This document shows, piece after piece, positions 13,444 through 21,625 of a stretch of DNA of 64,000 nucleotides (position 1 is its first letter; each line of letters begins with the position of its first letter). The notes below the pieces were generated by a model. The model made no database searches. It was not told the DNA's origin and saw nothing but the letters and a program-made list of their open reading frames with translations. Position numbers and translations under genes: made by a program. The stretch is taken from contig NZ_FOFB01000001.1 in assembly GCF_900110645.1 (NCBI RefSeq), positions 310,001 to 374,000 of the forward strand, in the 5' to 3' direction. Source of the DNA: Neolewinella agarilytica. Its GTDB lineage: Bacteria; Bacteroidota; Bacteroidia; Chitinophagales; Saprospiraceae.

Positions 13444-16281
13444 ATGCCAAAGGACACTTCGATTAAATCCGTACTGATTATTGGCTCCGGCCCCATCATT
13501 ATCGGTCAAGCCTGTGAGTTCGATTATTCAGGTAGCCAAGCCAGCAGAAGCCTCAGGGAAGAAGGGGTGGAAGTCACGATCATCAACCCGAACCCGGCGA
13601 CGATCATGACCGACCCGATGACCGCCGAAAACGTCTATTTGCTGCCGCTGACGCCGGAGTACGTCGAGCAAATCCTGAAGGAACAGCCACAAATCGACGC
13701 TGTTTTACCAACGATGGGCGGGCAAACAGCGCTCAACCTCGCCATTGAATGTGGTGAACTGGGCCTCTGGGAAAAGTATAACATCAAGCTGATTGGCGTT
13801 GACCTTGAGGCCATCGATCTGGCGGAAAACAGGGAACTGTTCCGCCTGCACATGGAAAAAATCGGACTGAAGTGTGCCCCGGCCATGATTGCGAACTCCT
13901 TTCTCGAAGGAATGGAAGCAGCTCAGGAAATCGGTTTCCCACTCGTTATTCGCCCGAGTTATACCCTCGGCGGTTTTGGCGGTGGCTTCTGTTTCAAAGA
14001 AGAAGATTATCCCGAGATGCTGCGTCGTGGCCTTGACGCCAGCCCCACGCACGAAGTACTCATTGACAAGGCGGTTCTGGGCTGGAAAGAGTTCGAGCTG
14101 GAACTCCTCCGGGACGCAGCTAACAATGTTGTCATCATCTGTGCCGTAGAGAACTTTGACCCTATGGGCATCCATACCGGTGATTCCATCACCGTTGCCC
14201 CGGCGATGACGCTCTCAGACAAAGCCTATCAGGATATGCGCAACCAGGCCATCCTGGCCATGCGGGCGATGGGCAACTTTGCGGGCGGTTGTAATATTCA
14301 GTTCAGCCAAAACCCCGAAACGGAAGAGCTCATCGTCATTGAAATCAACCCCCGCGTTAGCCGCTCTTCGGCGCTGGCTTCAAAAGCGACGGGCTACCCG
14401 ATTGCGAAGATCGCCGCTAAGCTCGCACTGGGTTACACGCTGGACGAACTCAAGAACCAAATTACCAAGACGACCTCCGCATTCTTTGAGCCAACGCTTG
14501 ATTACGTCATCGTAAAAATCCCCCGCTGGAATTTCAACAAATTCCCCGGAGCAGACCATATTCTCGGCCTGCAGATGAAATCCGTCGGCGAAGTGATGGG
14601 CATCGGCCGTAATTTCCAGGAAGCCCTGCAGAAGGCCTGTCAGAGTCTGGAAAACGGACGCGCAGGCCTTGGCTCCGACAAGAAAGAGTGGATCAAGACG
14701 GATGACATTCTTCACCGACTGGAGAATGTCTCCGAAGATCGCATCTTCCGGGTAAAGGATGCCCTTCGCCTGGGCGTCCCCCGCAAGACGATCCACAAGC
14801 TTACCAAAATCGACCCCTGGTTTATTAATCAGATTTACGACCTGGTCGAGATGGAAAAAGAATTGCTCAAGTTCAATGTCCCCGACGACATTCCCTCTGA
14901 CTTTTTCCGCACCCTCAAAGAAAAAGGCTACTCCGACCAACAGATTGCTTACCTCCTTCGGGTAGACGAGGAGGCCGTGACGAATCGCCGCTATGAGCTC
15001 GGCATTCGTCGTACCTATAAAATGGTGGACACCTGTGCGGCTGAGTTTGAAGCGAAAACGCCTTACTTCTACTCTACCTTTGATCAGGAGAACGAGAGCA
15101 TCGTCTCCGACAAAAAAAGCGTGATTGTCCTTGGCTCAGGCCCCAACCGGATTGGTCAGGGTATTGAGTTTGACTACTGTTGCGTTCACGGCCTTCGTGC
15201 CGTTCAGGAAGCTGGCTATGAAGCCATTATGGTGAACTGTAACCCGGAGACCGTATCCACGGACTTTGACCAGGCGGACAAGCTCTACTTTGAGCCCGTC
15301 TTCTGGGAGCATATCCGGGAGATTATTGAGCTGGAGCAGCCTGAAGGCATTATCGTCCAGCTTGGTGGACAAACCGCCCTCAAGCTTGCCGAAGAATTCC
15401 ATAACCGGGGCATCAAAGTATTTGGTTCGAGCTTTGAAAGCCTGGACCTGGCCGAAGACCGTGGCCGGTTCTCCAACCTGCTCAAGGATTTGGAGATCCC
15501 CTACCCTAACTTCGGCACAGCCAAAAATGCTGACGAAGCCCTGGAGGTTGCAAAGCGCGTAGGCTACCCGGTCCTCGTCCGTCCAAGTTACGTACTTGGT
15601 GGTCAGGATATGCGCATCGTTATCAACGATGACGAACTGGAACGCCACGTACTGTCTATCTTCAAGAAAGACCCCACCATGGTGGTCCTCGTTGATCACT
15701 TCCTCGACCGGGCTAAAGAAGCAGAAGTTGACGCTATCTGTGATGGTGACGAAGTTCACATCATGGGCATCATGGAGCACATCGAGCCTGCGGGTATTCA
15801 CTCCGGAGACAGTTCGGCCGTACTACCTACTTACTCTCTGAGCGTAGAGTCCGTAAATAAAATGCGGGAATACACCGAGAAGCTGGCTTTCGCGCTGAAA
15901 ACCAAGGGACTCATCAACGTACAGTTTGCCATTACGCGCGACCGGGATACGGGCGAAGAGACTGTCTACGTTATCGAAGCCAACCCGCGTGCGAGCCGGA
16001 CGACGCCCTTTATTGCCAAGGCGTACAAGGTCCCCTACCTGAACATTGCTACCAAAGTGATGCTCGGCAGCCACAAGCTGAAGGACTTTGACATCAACCC
16101 GCAGCCGAGTGGTTATGCCATTAAGGTTCCCGTCTTCAGCTTCAACAAATTCCCTAACGTGGATAAGCAGTTGGGCCCTGAGATGAAATCGACCGGCGAA
16201 GCGATTCGCTTCGTTAAAGACATGACGGATCCTTTCTTCCGGGAATTAGATCGCAACAGATCTGTTTACCTGACTCGCTAA
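13444..16281 (+). CDS. carB: Carbamoyl-phosphate synthase large subunit, short form without MGS domain
   Basis: 945 residues. It has the duplicated ATP-grasp synthetase: half 1 starts VLIIGSGPIIIGQACEFDYSG, half 2 (about residue 555) starts VIVLGSGPNRIGQGIEFDYC, with an oligomerisation domain between them. Metal and ATP motifs are intact in both halves (VIEINPRVSRSSALASKATGYP and VIEANPRASRTTPFIAKAYKVP). The protein makes carbamoyl phosphate for pyrimidines and arginine, using ammonia from CarA. It stops just after the second ATP-grasp domain (ELDRNRSVYLTR). The roughly 130-residue C-terminal MGS-like allosteric domain of the 1073-residue E. coli protein is therefore missing. Similar short forms are, to my knowledge, usual in several Bacteroidota. 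carA is not adjacent. Confidence 0.97.
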   Translation: MPKDTSIKSVLIIGSGPIIIGQACEFDYSGSQASRSLREEGVEVTIINPNPATIMTDPMTAENVYLLPLTPEYVEQILKEQPQIDAVLPTMGGQTALNLAIECGELGLWEKYNIKLIGVDLEAIDLAENRELFRLHMEKIGLKCAPAMIANSFLEGMEAAQEIGFPLVIRPSYTLGGFGGGFCFKEEDYPEMLRRGLDASPTHEVLIDKAVLGWKEFELELLRDAANNVVIICAVENFDPMGIHTGDSITVAPAMTLSDKAYQDMRNQAILAMRAMGNFAGGCNIQFSQNPETEELIVIEINPRVSRSSALASKATGYPIAKIAAKLALGYTLDELKNQITKTTSAFFEPTLDYVIVKIPRWNFNKFPGADHILGLQMKSVGEVMGIGRNFQEALQKACQSLENGRAGLGSDKKEWIKTDDILHRLENVSEDRIFRVKDALRLGVPRKTIHKLTKIDPWFINQIYDLVEMEKELLKFNVPDDIPSDFFRTLKEKGYSDQQIAYLLRVDEEAVTNRRYELGIRRTYKMVDTCAAEFEAKTPYFYSTFDQENESIVSDKKSVIVLGSGPNRIGQGIEFDYCCVHGLRAVQEAGYEAIMVNCNPETVSTDFDQADKLYFEPVFWEHIREIIELEQPEGIIVQLGGQTALKLAEEFHNRGIKVFGSSFESLDLAEDRGRFSNLLKDLEIPYPNFGTAKNADEALEVAKRVGYPVLVRPSYVLGGQDMRIVINDDELERHVLSIFKKDPTMVVLVDHFLDRAKEAEVDAICDGDEVHIMGIMEHIEPAGIHSGDSSAVLPTYSLSVESVNKMREYTEKLAFALKTKGLINVQFAITRDRDTGEETVYVIEANPRASRTTPFIAKAYKVPYLNIATKVMLGSHKLKDFDINPQPSGYAIKVPVFSFNKFPNVDKQLGPEMKSTGEAIRFVKDMTDPFFRELDRNRSVYLTR

Positions 16282-16292
16282 TACTCCTGAAT

Positions 16293-16892
16293 TTGAAATT
16301 TCTCGTCCTAAGTCTTTTAGTAACGCTGTTTGCCCTGCCTGCGCTTTCAGCTCAAGCTACCGTTGCTGACTCCTCAAAACTCGTACGGGAATGGCTCTCC
16401 GCAACGGACATCAATCTGGACGGTTGTGTTGAGCGGTTTTGCGAATCCATCACCGGTAAGTCACTTTCTGTGGACACCCTGATGCGCCCCAACACTTCTT
16501 ACATAAGAGCAGCGATAAAGCCCGAGCGGGATAGCTTTCTGGCGAAATACTCCTCTGAATTTCCTCAGGATATGGTACTGGAGGGTATTCAAACTCTCGT
16601 CACGCTTAGGGTGGCTGCTGAATGTCCTGACTTCATGCGACAAATGCAGGAACAGTTGGTGATTGCCGTTCACAGGATGTTTAAACTTACTGACGAACAA
16701 GCTGCTTTCGTCGACCGCATCGCCCTTACCAGCTGTGGGTGTGGGGCCAAAGAGAAAGACTGTGTTCTTGACCGGATTACGGCTGAGGACAAGAAGGAAG
16801 TGGAGAGATTGTTTCCTGAAAAAGGAGAAAAATCCTCTTTTGACCAATTGTATTCGGTCATCTCCATGTGGCATGCCGTCGGGTGCCCATAA
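16293..16892 (+). CDS. Hypothetical secreted cysteine-containing protein
   Basis: 199 residues, starting at a TTG 11 bp after the carB stop; no ATG or GTG is available before the signal peptide (KFLVLSLLVTLFALPALSAQA). The mature part is helical and holds seven cysteines, including a GCVERFC motif, SCGCG and a C-terminal VGCP. Close spacing suggests read-through from carB, but nothing suggests a shared pathway. I do not recognise a family. Confidence 0.65.
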   Translation: MKFLVLSLLVTLFALPALSAQATVADSSKLVREWLSATDINLDGCVERFCESITGKSLSVDTLMRPNTSYIRAAIKPERDSFLAKYSSEFPQDMVLEGIQTLVTLRVAAECPDFMRQMQEQLVIAVHRMFKLTDEQAAFVDRIALTSCGCGAKEKDCVLDRITAEDKKEVERLFPEKGEKSSFDQLYSVISMWHAVGCP

Positions 16893-16972
16893 ACGATGTT
16901 CTCCTTATTGGGGTGACTCTGAAGTATGGATGCAATCATTAGCACTACACTTCATAAAGGTTTTCCTAATGG

Positions 16973-17359
16973 TTAGAGCGTATCTGAATTCCCTGGTGTC
17001 TGTTTGTGTAGCCAATCTTCAGCCTCGGCCAGTTGGTCCGGTTTGAAGGAACGTAAACGAATGTGCGGTAAGAAGAAATTCAGACAACGAATAGCAGTTA
17101 TAAACCATGACTGGTCCGATACGGCTGCATAATGACTAACCCTGCTCAGGAGTTTATACTCATTTAAGAGAAATACCCGTAGGGCCTTCGGGTTAGCGTA
17201 ACCACGAAAAGCCGAGACGGTAACAAGTATTGCCAGCCTGCCCTTTCGCTGATACTGTTTTTCGAGTTCACAATAATACCTGGTCAAGTCCCCGGCATTG
17301 AGTTTTCCGCTGATGACGTATCTAAAAATATGATCTTTGCTGGTATCAATGATAAGCAC
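16973..17359 (-). CDS. SpoIIAA-like (STAS-fold) protein
   Basis: 128 residues from a GTG at 17359, 12 bp downstream of the metalloprotease stop. The pattern matches the SpoIIAA-like family: IIDTSKDHIFRYVISGKLNAGDL, then KQYQRKGRLAILVTVSAFRGY, VSHYAAVSDQSWFITAIRCLN and a final LRSFKPDQLAEAEDWL. Relatives adopt an anti-sigma-antagonist-like fold but mostly lack the phosphorylatable serine and have unknown roles. Here the strand after ILV carries VSAFRGY and no obvious Asp-Ser switch motif. Confidence 0.7.
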   Translation of the reverse strand: MLIIDTSKDHIFRYVISGKLNAGDLTRYYCELEKQYQRKGRLAILVTVSAFRGYANPKALRVFLLNEYKLLSRVSHYAAVSDQSWFITAIRCLNFFLPHIRLRSFKPDQLAEAEDWLHKQTPGNSDTL

Positions 17360-17371
17360 CTCGTCAAAACA

Positions 17372-20296
17372 CTAGTGCTTAATGACATGTTTTACAATCC
17401 GTTCCGATGCGGAAGTAAATACCAGAAAATAAATTCCGGAAGTCAGATCTGTTAGGTCCAAAGAGTGGGTCGTGATCAGTGAGCTCAGCTCTACCGTACG
17501 GAGGATCCGCCCCCTGCCGTCCAGTAATTCCATTGCACCTGCGGTCCCGCGCCCATCAGCATCATTCCCGGCAATGGAAACATTGAGGATATCGTCGGCT
17601 GGGTTCGGAAACGTGATCAAGGCTAGCCCAGCAGGCTGAATCTCCGCGGAAACAACATCAGAATCTGAACTGCTTCCGTCAAAATCCAACTGTTTAAGTT
17701 GGTAGAAATAAGTTCGCCCAGGCAATACGTTCCCGTCTTCGAATTCATATTTACCACTGCCCTGCAATTCCGAAATTGCTTCCACAAAACCAACTTTGCT
17801 GAAGCTTTGCTCCGCTACTGATTTTCGCCAAACTTCAAAGCCCGCATTATTGAATTCAGCAGCGGTTGTCCATTCGACCATAATCGTTTTCTCCAGCGGG
17901 AAGGCTTCAATGTCAGTATATTCAACGGGTAAAGCCATCGCAGCACCACCCAATGCAAAGCCTGAAAAACCGGTAGAAAATGAACTGGTGAAAATAAAAT
18001 CTTCGCCAAAGGACACACGGGAAACAGGAGCCTCTTCCAGCATATTGGCATCCGCGATGCTACCCGCTGCTTTTAGCATAACCAAATCATCAAGAGTCTC
18101 TTCGCTGGCTGCTAACCAGCCATCAATTTCTGTTGCAGTGTAATACAAGGAAATTGAATACTTCCCTTTATCATCATTGTTCTGCGGCGTAACCCGAAAC
18201 GATTTATCCGTCAGCATACGAGGGGCAGCCGAACTACTTCTGCGGGCACCAGGATCAATACTGTTTGCATCATCGACTTCAACGCGGGTACAGCCGTAAT
18301 CATGCTGAGTCAGATTCGTCAGGCTCATCATGATGTTTCCCGTCTGCTGGTCGTAGAAGTAAACGGTTTCTTCGGGGCCAAATTCCAACTCCACAAAACC
18401 CTCATCCTGATTAGCCTCTTGCTGAACCTTAGGCTTGCTCAGGCCACTTATCGTAATGTTGTCGAGGATCCAGAACCAGTCATATTCTGCACGGTAAGTA
18501 AACCTCAGCTGATTGTCTTCAGCGGCATAGGCGCTGAGGTCAAAACTTTGTTGATCGGGTTCAGCATAATCTCCCAGGCTTCCGTCCGCTTCTTCGTGGT
18601 GGAATATATTTTCCCAGCTGCTACCGTTCCATATCTCAATGTCAAAAGTTTCCTCTGTTCTCCGGTTGTAAACCCGGATGTACTGATCGAGGTCAAGGCG
18701 CAGGTTGGTAACGGAAGTTCCGTCAAATACGGGCGACAGCAGCGCCTCGTCCATAATAACACCACTACCCGCATCATCACTGTTAGCCATGACGTATTGA
18801 GTTCCGTTCAGGCCACCTGCGGCAAGGCTGAGTTGCCAGGTTGCGGCAGAGGAGCCGCCATCAACAACCGTCCAGTCTCCCAGGTCTTCATTAAAATCCT
18901 GTTGTAGCAGAGCCACCTCCCGTACATCAGAGGGCAGCCAGTCATCATTGGATATAGTGATCCGAATGGCGTCCAGATTTCCCAATTGAGCATTACTCCC
19001 GCTGGCTTCCAGTTCTAGCTGAATGGTGATGGTTTCATCCGTTTCGATTTCACCGTCACCTAATATTTCCAGGAAAACTGTTTTATCCGTCTCGTCTCCC
19101 GCCGCAATATCAAAGGAAGTACTGCTTAGGGTATAATCTACTCCCTCCTCAGCATCTCCTGAAATCAACAGATTGACCCTTGCATCAGCGTCCGGCGCTT
19201 CGGAAACGCTAACCGTTATGGGAATGGTCCGAAAAGCATCAGTAGTACAGTTGATCGTCCCCTCCGGTAAAGTGAGCGCAGATTCCATAAAAGCAATTCT
19301 GGCAGCTGCCGGGCCGGTGACATTGTCCGCATTCGCAATTACGGCAGGCAGGTTGCTGTTCAGATAGGCGCTCATGACGTTCGCTTGTCCGGCAGTGAAC
19401 ATATACATGCAGGCGTCACTGGTGTAATCCATATAGTTCATATGGAGGTCCCGGCTACCGCAGGAGCTGGAGCTGATGTCCGGACAGGCACCATAACTTG
19501 AGGCTGATTCCGGGGTGTCTTCCACTCCATCATCGACAGCACATCCATCCCCCCAGATGTGGGCCAGGTCCAAATAATGCCCCAGTTCATGGGTCAACGT
19601 TCTGCCAAGGTTGTAGGGGGCCGTGGGTTCAAACCCCGCACAGCCTGCTCCGCTACCGAAGGAATTATTGTCAATGACCACTCCATCTCCATTACCTTCT
19701 CCGCCAAGGGGAGAAAAGCCAAGGGCGCCGATATTTCGGACGTATACGTTGAAGTAATTACTCCAGGCCAGGTTATCTTCTCCGGTGGTTTCATTAATGG
19801 TAACGGCGGGATCTCCGTTAACCAGGCCAAAGCCGTCCGGATGGTTACGGGTGGCCAGCACGAACTCTACGCAAAATTCCCCGTTAGCTATCCCCGGAAA
19901 AAAGGCGGCGGCGTTGTCCGTCCAGTTTGTAATATCGTCGTTAGCGCCCTGGAAGTCTTCATTCAGAATTCTGATCTGATCCGCGGCAAGTGCCCGCAGG
20001 CAAGCCACGTCCACATCCGTTACATTCTGATAGTGGACGGCGATGGGGACGATAAGGGGCGTTTCGCAGGCAAGGCTTTTCGTCTGAAAAGCAGCATTCG
20101 CCAGGCGCTCCTGCGTTCGGGCTTTCCGGGCCAGGTAAGCTTTCCGATAATCCGCATCAGTATTCATTCTTTCCTCGTGCAGCTCATGCGTCGGGCATGT
20201 TCTTTGCTCAACGTTCAGACCCTGTGCCGTAAGCAGGGAAAAACAAAAGAAGGAAAAAGCCACTATAGTGGCGCGAAGTAAATATGTGTTGTTCAT
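17372..20296 (-). CDS. Secreted M43-type metalloprotease with Calx-beta and T9SS sorting domain
   Basis: 974 residues. A signal peptide (about 1-24) is followed by an M43 pappalysin/cytophagalysin-type domain. The zinc motif is HELGHYLDLAH (about 236-246), with a Met-turn at LHMNYMDY and paired cysteines. A Calx-beta domain follows (about 350-450, GVDYTLSSTSFDIAAGDETDKTV-type strands ending in ISNDDW). A MAM/jelly-roll-like region comes next (DFNEDLGDWTVVDGG), then fibronectin-like sequence, and finally a type A T9SS tail (ITFPNPADDILNVS ... GIYFLVFTSASERIVKHVIKH). It is exported through the outer membrane by T9SS. A dispersed-repeat copy encodes DGRGTAGAMEL within the tail domain. Confidence 0.93.
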   Translation of the reverse strand: MNNTYLLRATIVAFSFFCFSLLTAQGLNVEQRTCPTHELHEERMNTDADYRKAYLARKARTQERLANAAFQTKSLACETPLIVPIAVHYQNVTDVDVACLRALAADQIRILNEDFQGANDDITNWTDNAAAFFPGIANGEFCVEFVLATRNHPDGFGLVNGDPAVTINETTGEDNLAWSNYFNVYVRNIGALGFSPLGGEGNGDGVVIDNNSFGSGAGCAGFEPTAPYNLGRTLTHELGHYLDLAHIWGDGCAVDDGVEDTPESASSYGACPDISSSSCGSRDLHMNYMDYTSDACMYMFTAGQANVMSAYLNSNLPAVIANADNVTGPAAARIAFMESALTLPEGTINCTTDAFRTIPITVSVSEAPDADARVNLLISGDAEEGVDYTLSSTSFDIAAGDETDKTVFLEILGDGEIETDETITIQLELEASGSNAQLGNLDAIRITISNDDWLPSDVREVALLQQDFNEDLGDWTVVDGGSSAATWQLSLAAGGLNGTQYVMANSDDAGSGVIMDEALLSPVFDGTSVTNLRLDLDQYIRVYNRRTEETFDIEIWNGSSWENIFHHEEADGSLGDYAEPDQQSFDLSAYAAEDNQLRFTYRAEYDWFWILDNITISGLSKPKVQQEANQDEGFVELEFGPEETVYFYDQQTGNIMMSLTNLTQHDYGCTRVEVDDANSIDPGARRSSSAAPRMLTDKSFRVTPQNNDDKGKYSISLYYTATEIDGWLAASEETLDDLVMLKAAGSIADANMLEEAPVSRVSFGEDFIFTSSFSTGFSGFALGGAAMALPVEYTDIEAFPLEKTIMVEWTTAAEFNNAGFEVWRKSVAEQSFSKVGFVEAISELQGSGKYEFEDGNVLPGRTYFYQLKQLDFDGSSSDSDVVSAEIQPAGLALITFPNPADDILNVSIAGNDADGRGTAGAMELLDGRGRILRTVELSSLITTHSLDLTDLTSGIYFLVFTSASERIVKHVIKH
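17534..17554 (-). repeat. Dispersed repeat, copy 7 (inside metalloprotease)
   Basis: In the sense direction of the gene: GGGCGC-GGGAC-CGCAGGTGCA, read as GRGTAGA in a loop of the T9SS tail domain. Confidence 0.85.
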
Positions 20297-20323
20297 TTTC
20301 TGACCTTAGAAAGCTGGGGGAAG

Positions 20324-20331
20324 CAAAAATA
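20324..20331 (-). promoter_or_regulatory. -7 promoter box (TATTTTTG) of the metalloprotease
   Basis: Exact TAnnTTTG on the minus strand, 27 bp before the ATG at 20296. Confidence 0.6.
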
Positions 20332-20527
20332 CCACAATTCAAGTAGAGACATCAATTCGCAAATGAAAGGGCCTCACACCCGTTTTTTAACAAAAAGAAT
20401 CTTCCCACAATATGAGAATATTCGATTCAAATTCAGATGCCTGTTTATGACGTGCTGTTTGCCATAAGGTAACGGAGGCCCTGTTTGACTGCGTGGAAGA
20501 TGCAACAACTCCTTTCAGCGGGCATTT

Positions 20528-20548
20528 GGGCGCCGGAGCGCGGGTGCG
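20528..20548 (+). repeat. Dispersed repeat, copy 8
   Basis: GGGCGC-CGGAG-CGCGGGTGCG. It shares the CGGAG spacer with copies at 28022 and 40576, suggesting a subfamily. Confidence 0.75.
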
Positions 20549-20620
20549 GTGGATGGACAGAACAGCTGTGTAAGTGGTTTCCACTGAAAGACGACTGCCC
20601 AGGTGTGGTGACCAAAAGCA

Positions 20621-20664
20621 TAAAAAAATCGCTCTAACCAACATAAATAGCGGTTAGAGCGATT
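20621..20664 (-). terminator. Intrinsic terminator of the YceI gene
   Basis: A 13-bp perfect stem (20652-20664 with 20627-20639), followed on the minus strand by a run of seven Ts. Confidence 0.88.
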
Positions 20665-20727
20665 ATTGAACCTGGCCTCTCGCGGTAGGAGGAGCGCTTG
20701 ATACAGGGGAATAATGCCCCGGGGGGA

Positions 20728-21303
20728 TTATTTCTTAGTGACCAGTTTGATGTTCAGGTCAAACTCGTCGTAAATGGTTTTGTCTCCGAGGTTTTCAAAG
20801 AAAGAACCTGAGCCATAGCGGATGTTGAAATCCGTCCGGTCCAGCTTTACGTCTGCCGTAGCGACATAGCTTCCCTCCTGCTCCGCAACCTGGGCGTTGA
20901 AGCGAATTTCTTTCGTAGTCTCTTTGATGGTAATGTCTCCGGTGATACGGTAATCACCGGGAGTGCCCCGGTTAACGACTTTAGTGATGGTAAAGGCCGC
21001 CGTTGGGTGCGTCTCAACCCCGAAGAAATCCGGACTCTTCAGGTGACCTTCCAGTTTAGCGGCTCCCTGTCCGTCAATATCCGTCACGTCAATGCTATTC
21101 ATATCGATAACGAAGGTGCCACCGGTCAGCTCCCCGTCCTTGAAGTCAAGCTGGCCATCCTGTACGGCCAGGGTGCCTTCATGCGACCCCGTCACCTTAT
21201 AGGCCTTCCAGCTTATCTTGCTGGCCTCCGTATCAACAGAGACAGCAAAGGTGGTGGCGAATAAGCCCAGAAAAGCAACCGTGAGAATAAGTGATTTAAA
21301 CAT
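20728..21303 (-). CDS. YceI family periplasmic lipid-binding protein
   Basis: 191 residues with a signal peptide (MFKSLILTVAFLGLFATTFA) and the full YceI lipocalin-like fold: DTEASKISWKAYKVTGSHEGTL, GGTFVIDMNSIDVTDI, LEGHLKSPDFFGVETHPTAAF, a YRITGDITIKETTKEI strand and a C-terminal VKLDRTDFNIRYGSGSFFENLG. Members bind polyisoprenoid or amide lipids in the periplasm; stress-related roles have been reported. It forms a single-gene unit with its own terminator. Confidence 0.95.
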   Translation of the reverse strand: MFKSLILTVAFLGLFATTFAVSVDTEASKISWKAYKVTGSHEGTLAVQDGQLDFKDGELTGGTFVIDMNSIDVTDIDGQGAAKLEGHLKSPDFFGVETHPTAAFTITKVVNRGTPGDYRITGDITIKETTKEIRFNAQVAEQEGSYVATADVKLDRTDFNIRYGSGSFFENLGDKTIYDEFDLNIKLVTKK

Positions 21304-21625
21304 CGTAGTAATATTTTAGAAATGATGGATGGTAAATGTAACTGAGCCTTCCCCGCTGCTTCCAACTTTCACTGCACCAGCGGTAGCGCCGGATGCTCTT
21401 AAAAAGTCAGGTTATCAGGAAAACATCGTCACAAAATTCAATGTACATACATTAATTGTAATGATATGGTTTAGCTGTTTTCTAAAAAAAAGTGAACAAA
21501 TGCGCTAAAAACAACGATTGATCGGTCAGAACGCACTAAAATAATATCCCAAAGTCGTTAGCCGACCAGGCATGTTTAATTGGATTCCCCCCTATCTTAC
21601 CCGCTGATACCTGATAATAGATAAC
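21304..21625. other. Divergent spacer between YceI and the TPR gene
   Basis: No gene seen. It carries a dispersed-repeat copy (21373) and AT-rich sequence that presumably includes both promoters, though I find no exact TAnnTTTG close to either start. Confidence 0.5.
21373..21390 (-). repeat. Dispersed repeat, copy 9 (reverse)
   Basis: Complement reads GGCGC-TAC-CGCTGGTGCA (one mismatch in the core), followed by GTGAAAGTTGGAAGCAGC, a good match to the extended tail. Confidence 0.65.

Larger units (their letters stand above)
20297..20727. other. Intergenic region with promoter, repeat and terminator
   Basis: No convincing gene. It holds the metalloprotease -7 box (20324-20331, minus), dispersed-repeat copy 8 (20528) and the YceI terminator (20621-20664). 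Confidence 0.6.

Noticed and set aside
14049..14064. GCACGAAGTACT in carB matches the glycosyltransferase duplication word
   Set aside because: It is only about 12 bp and lies in the conserved carB coding segment, so chance is the simpler explanation.
19620..19640. GGGTTCAAACCCC looks like a tRNA T-arm
   Set aside because: It lies inside the metalloprotease frame at a conserved region, with no acceptor or anticodon stem around it.
20387..20644. An 85-codon minus-strand frame after the metalloprotease promoter
   Set aside because: It overlaps the YceI terminator and a repeat copy, and has no family-like sequence.
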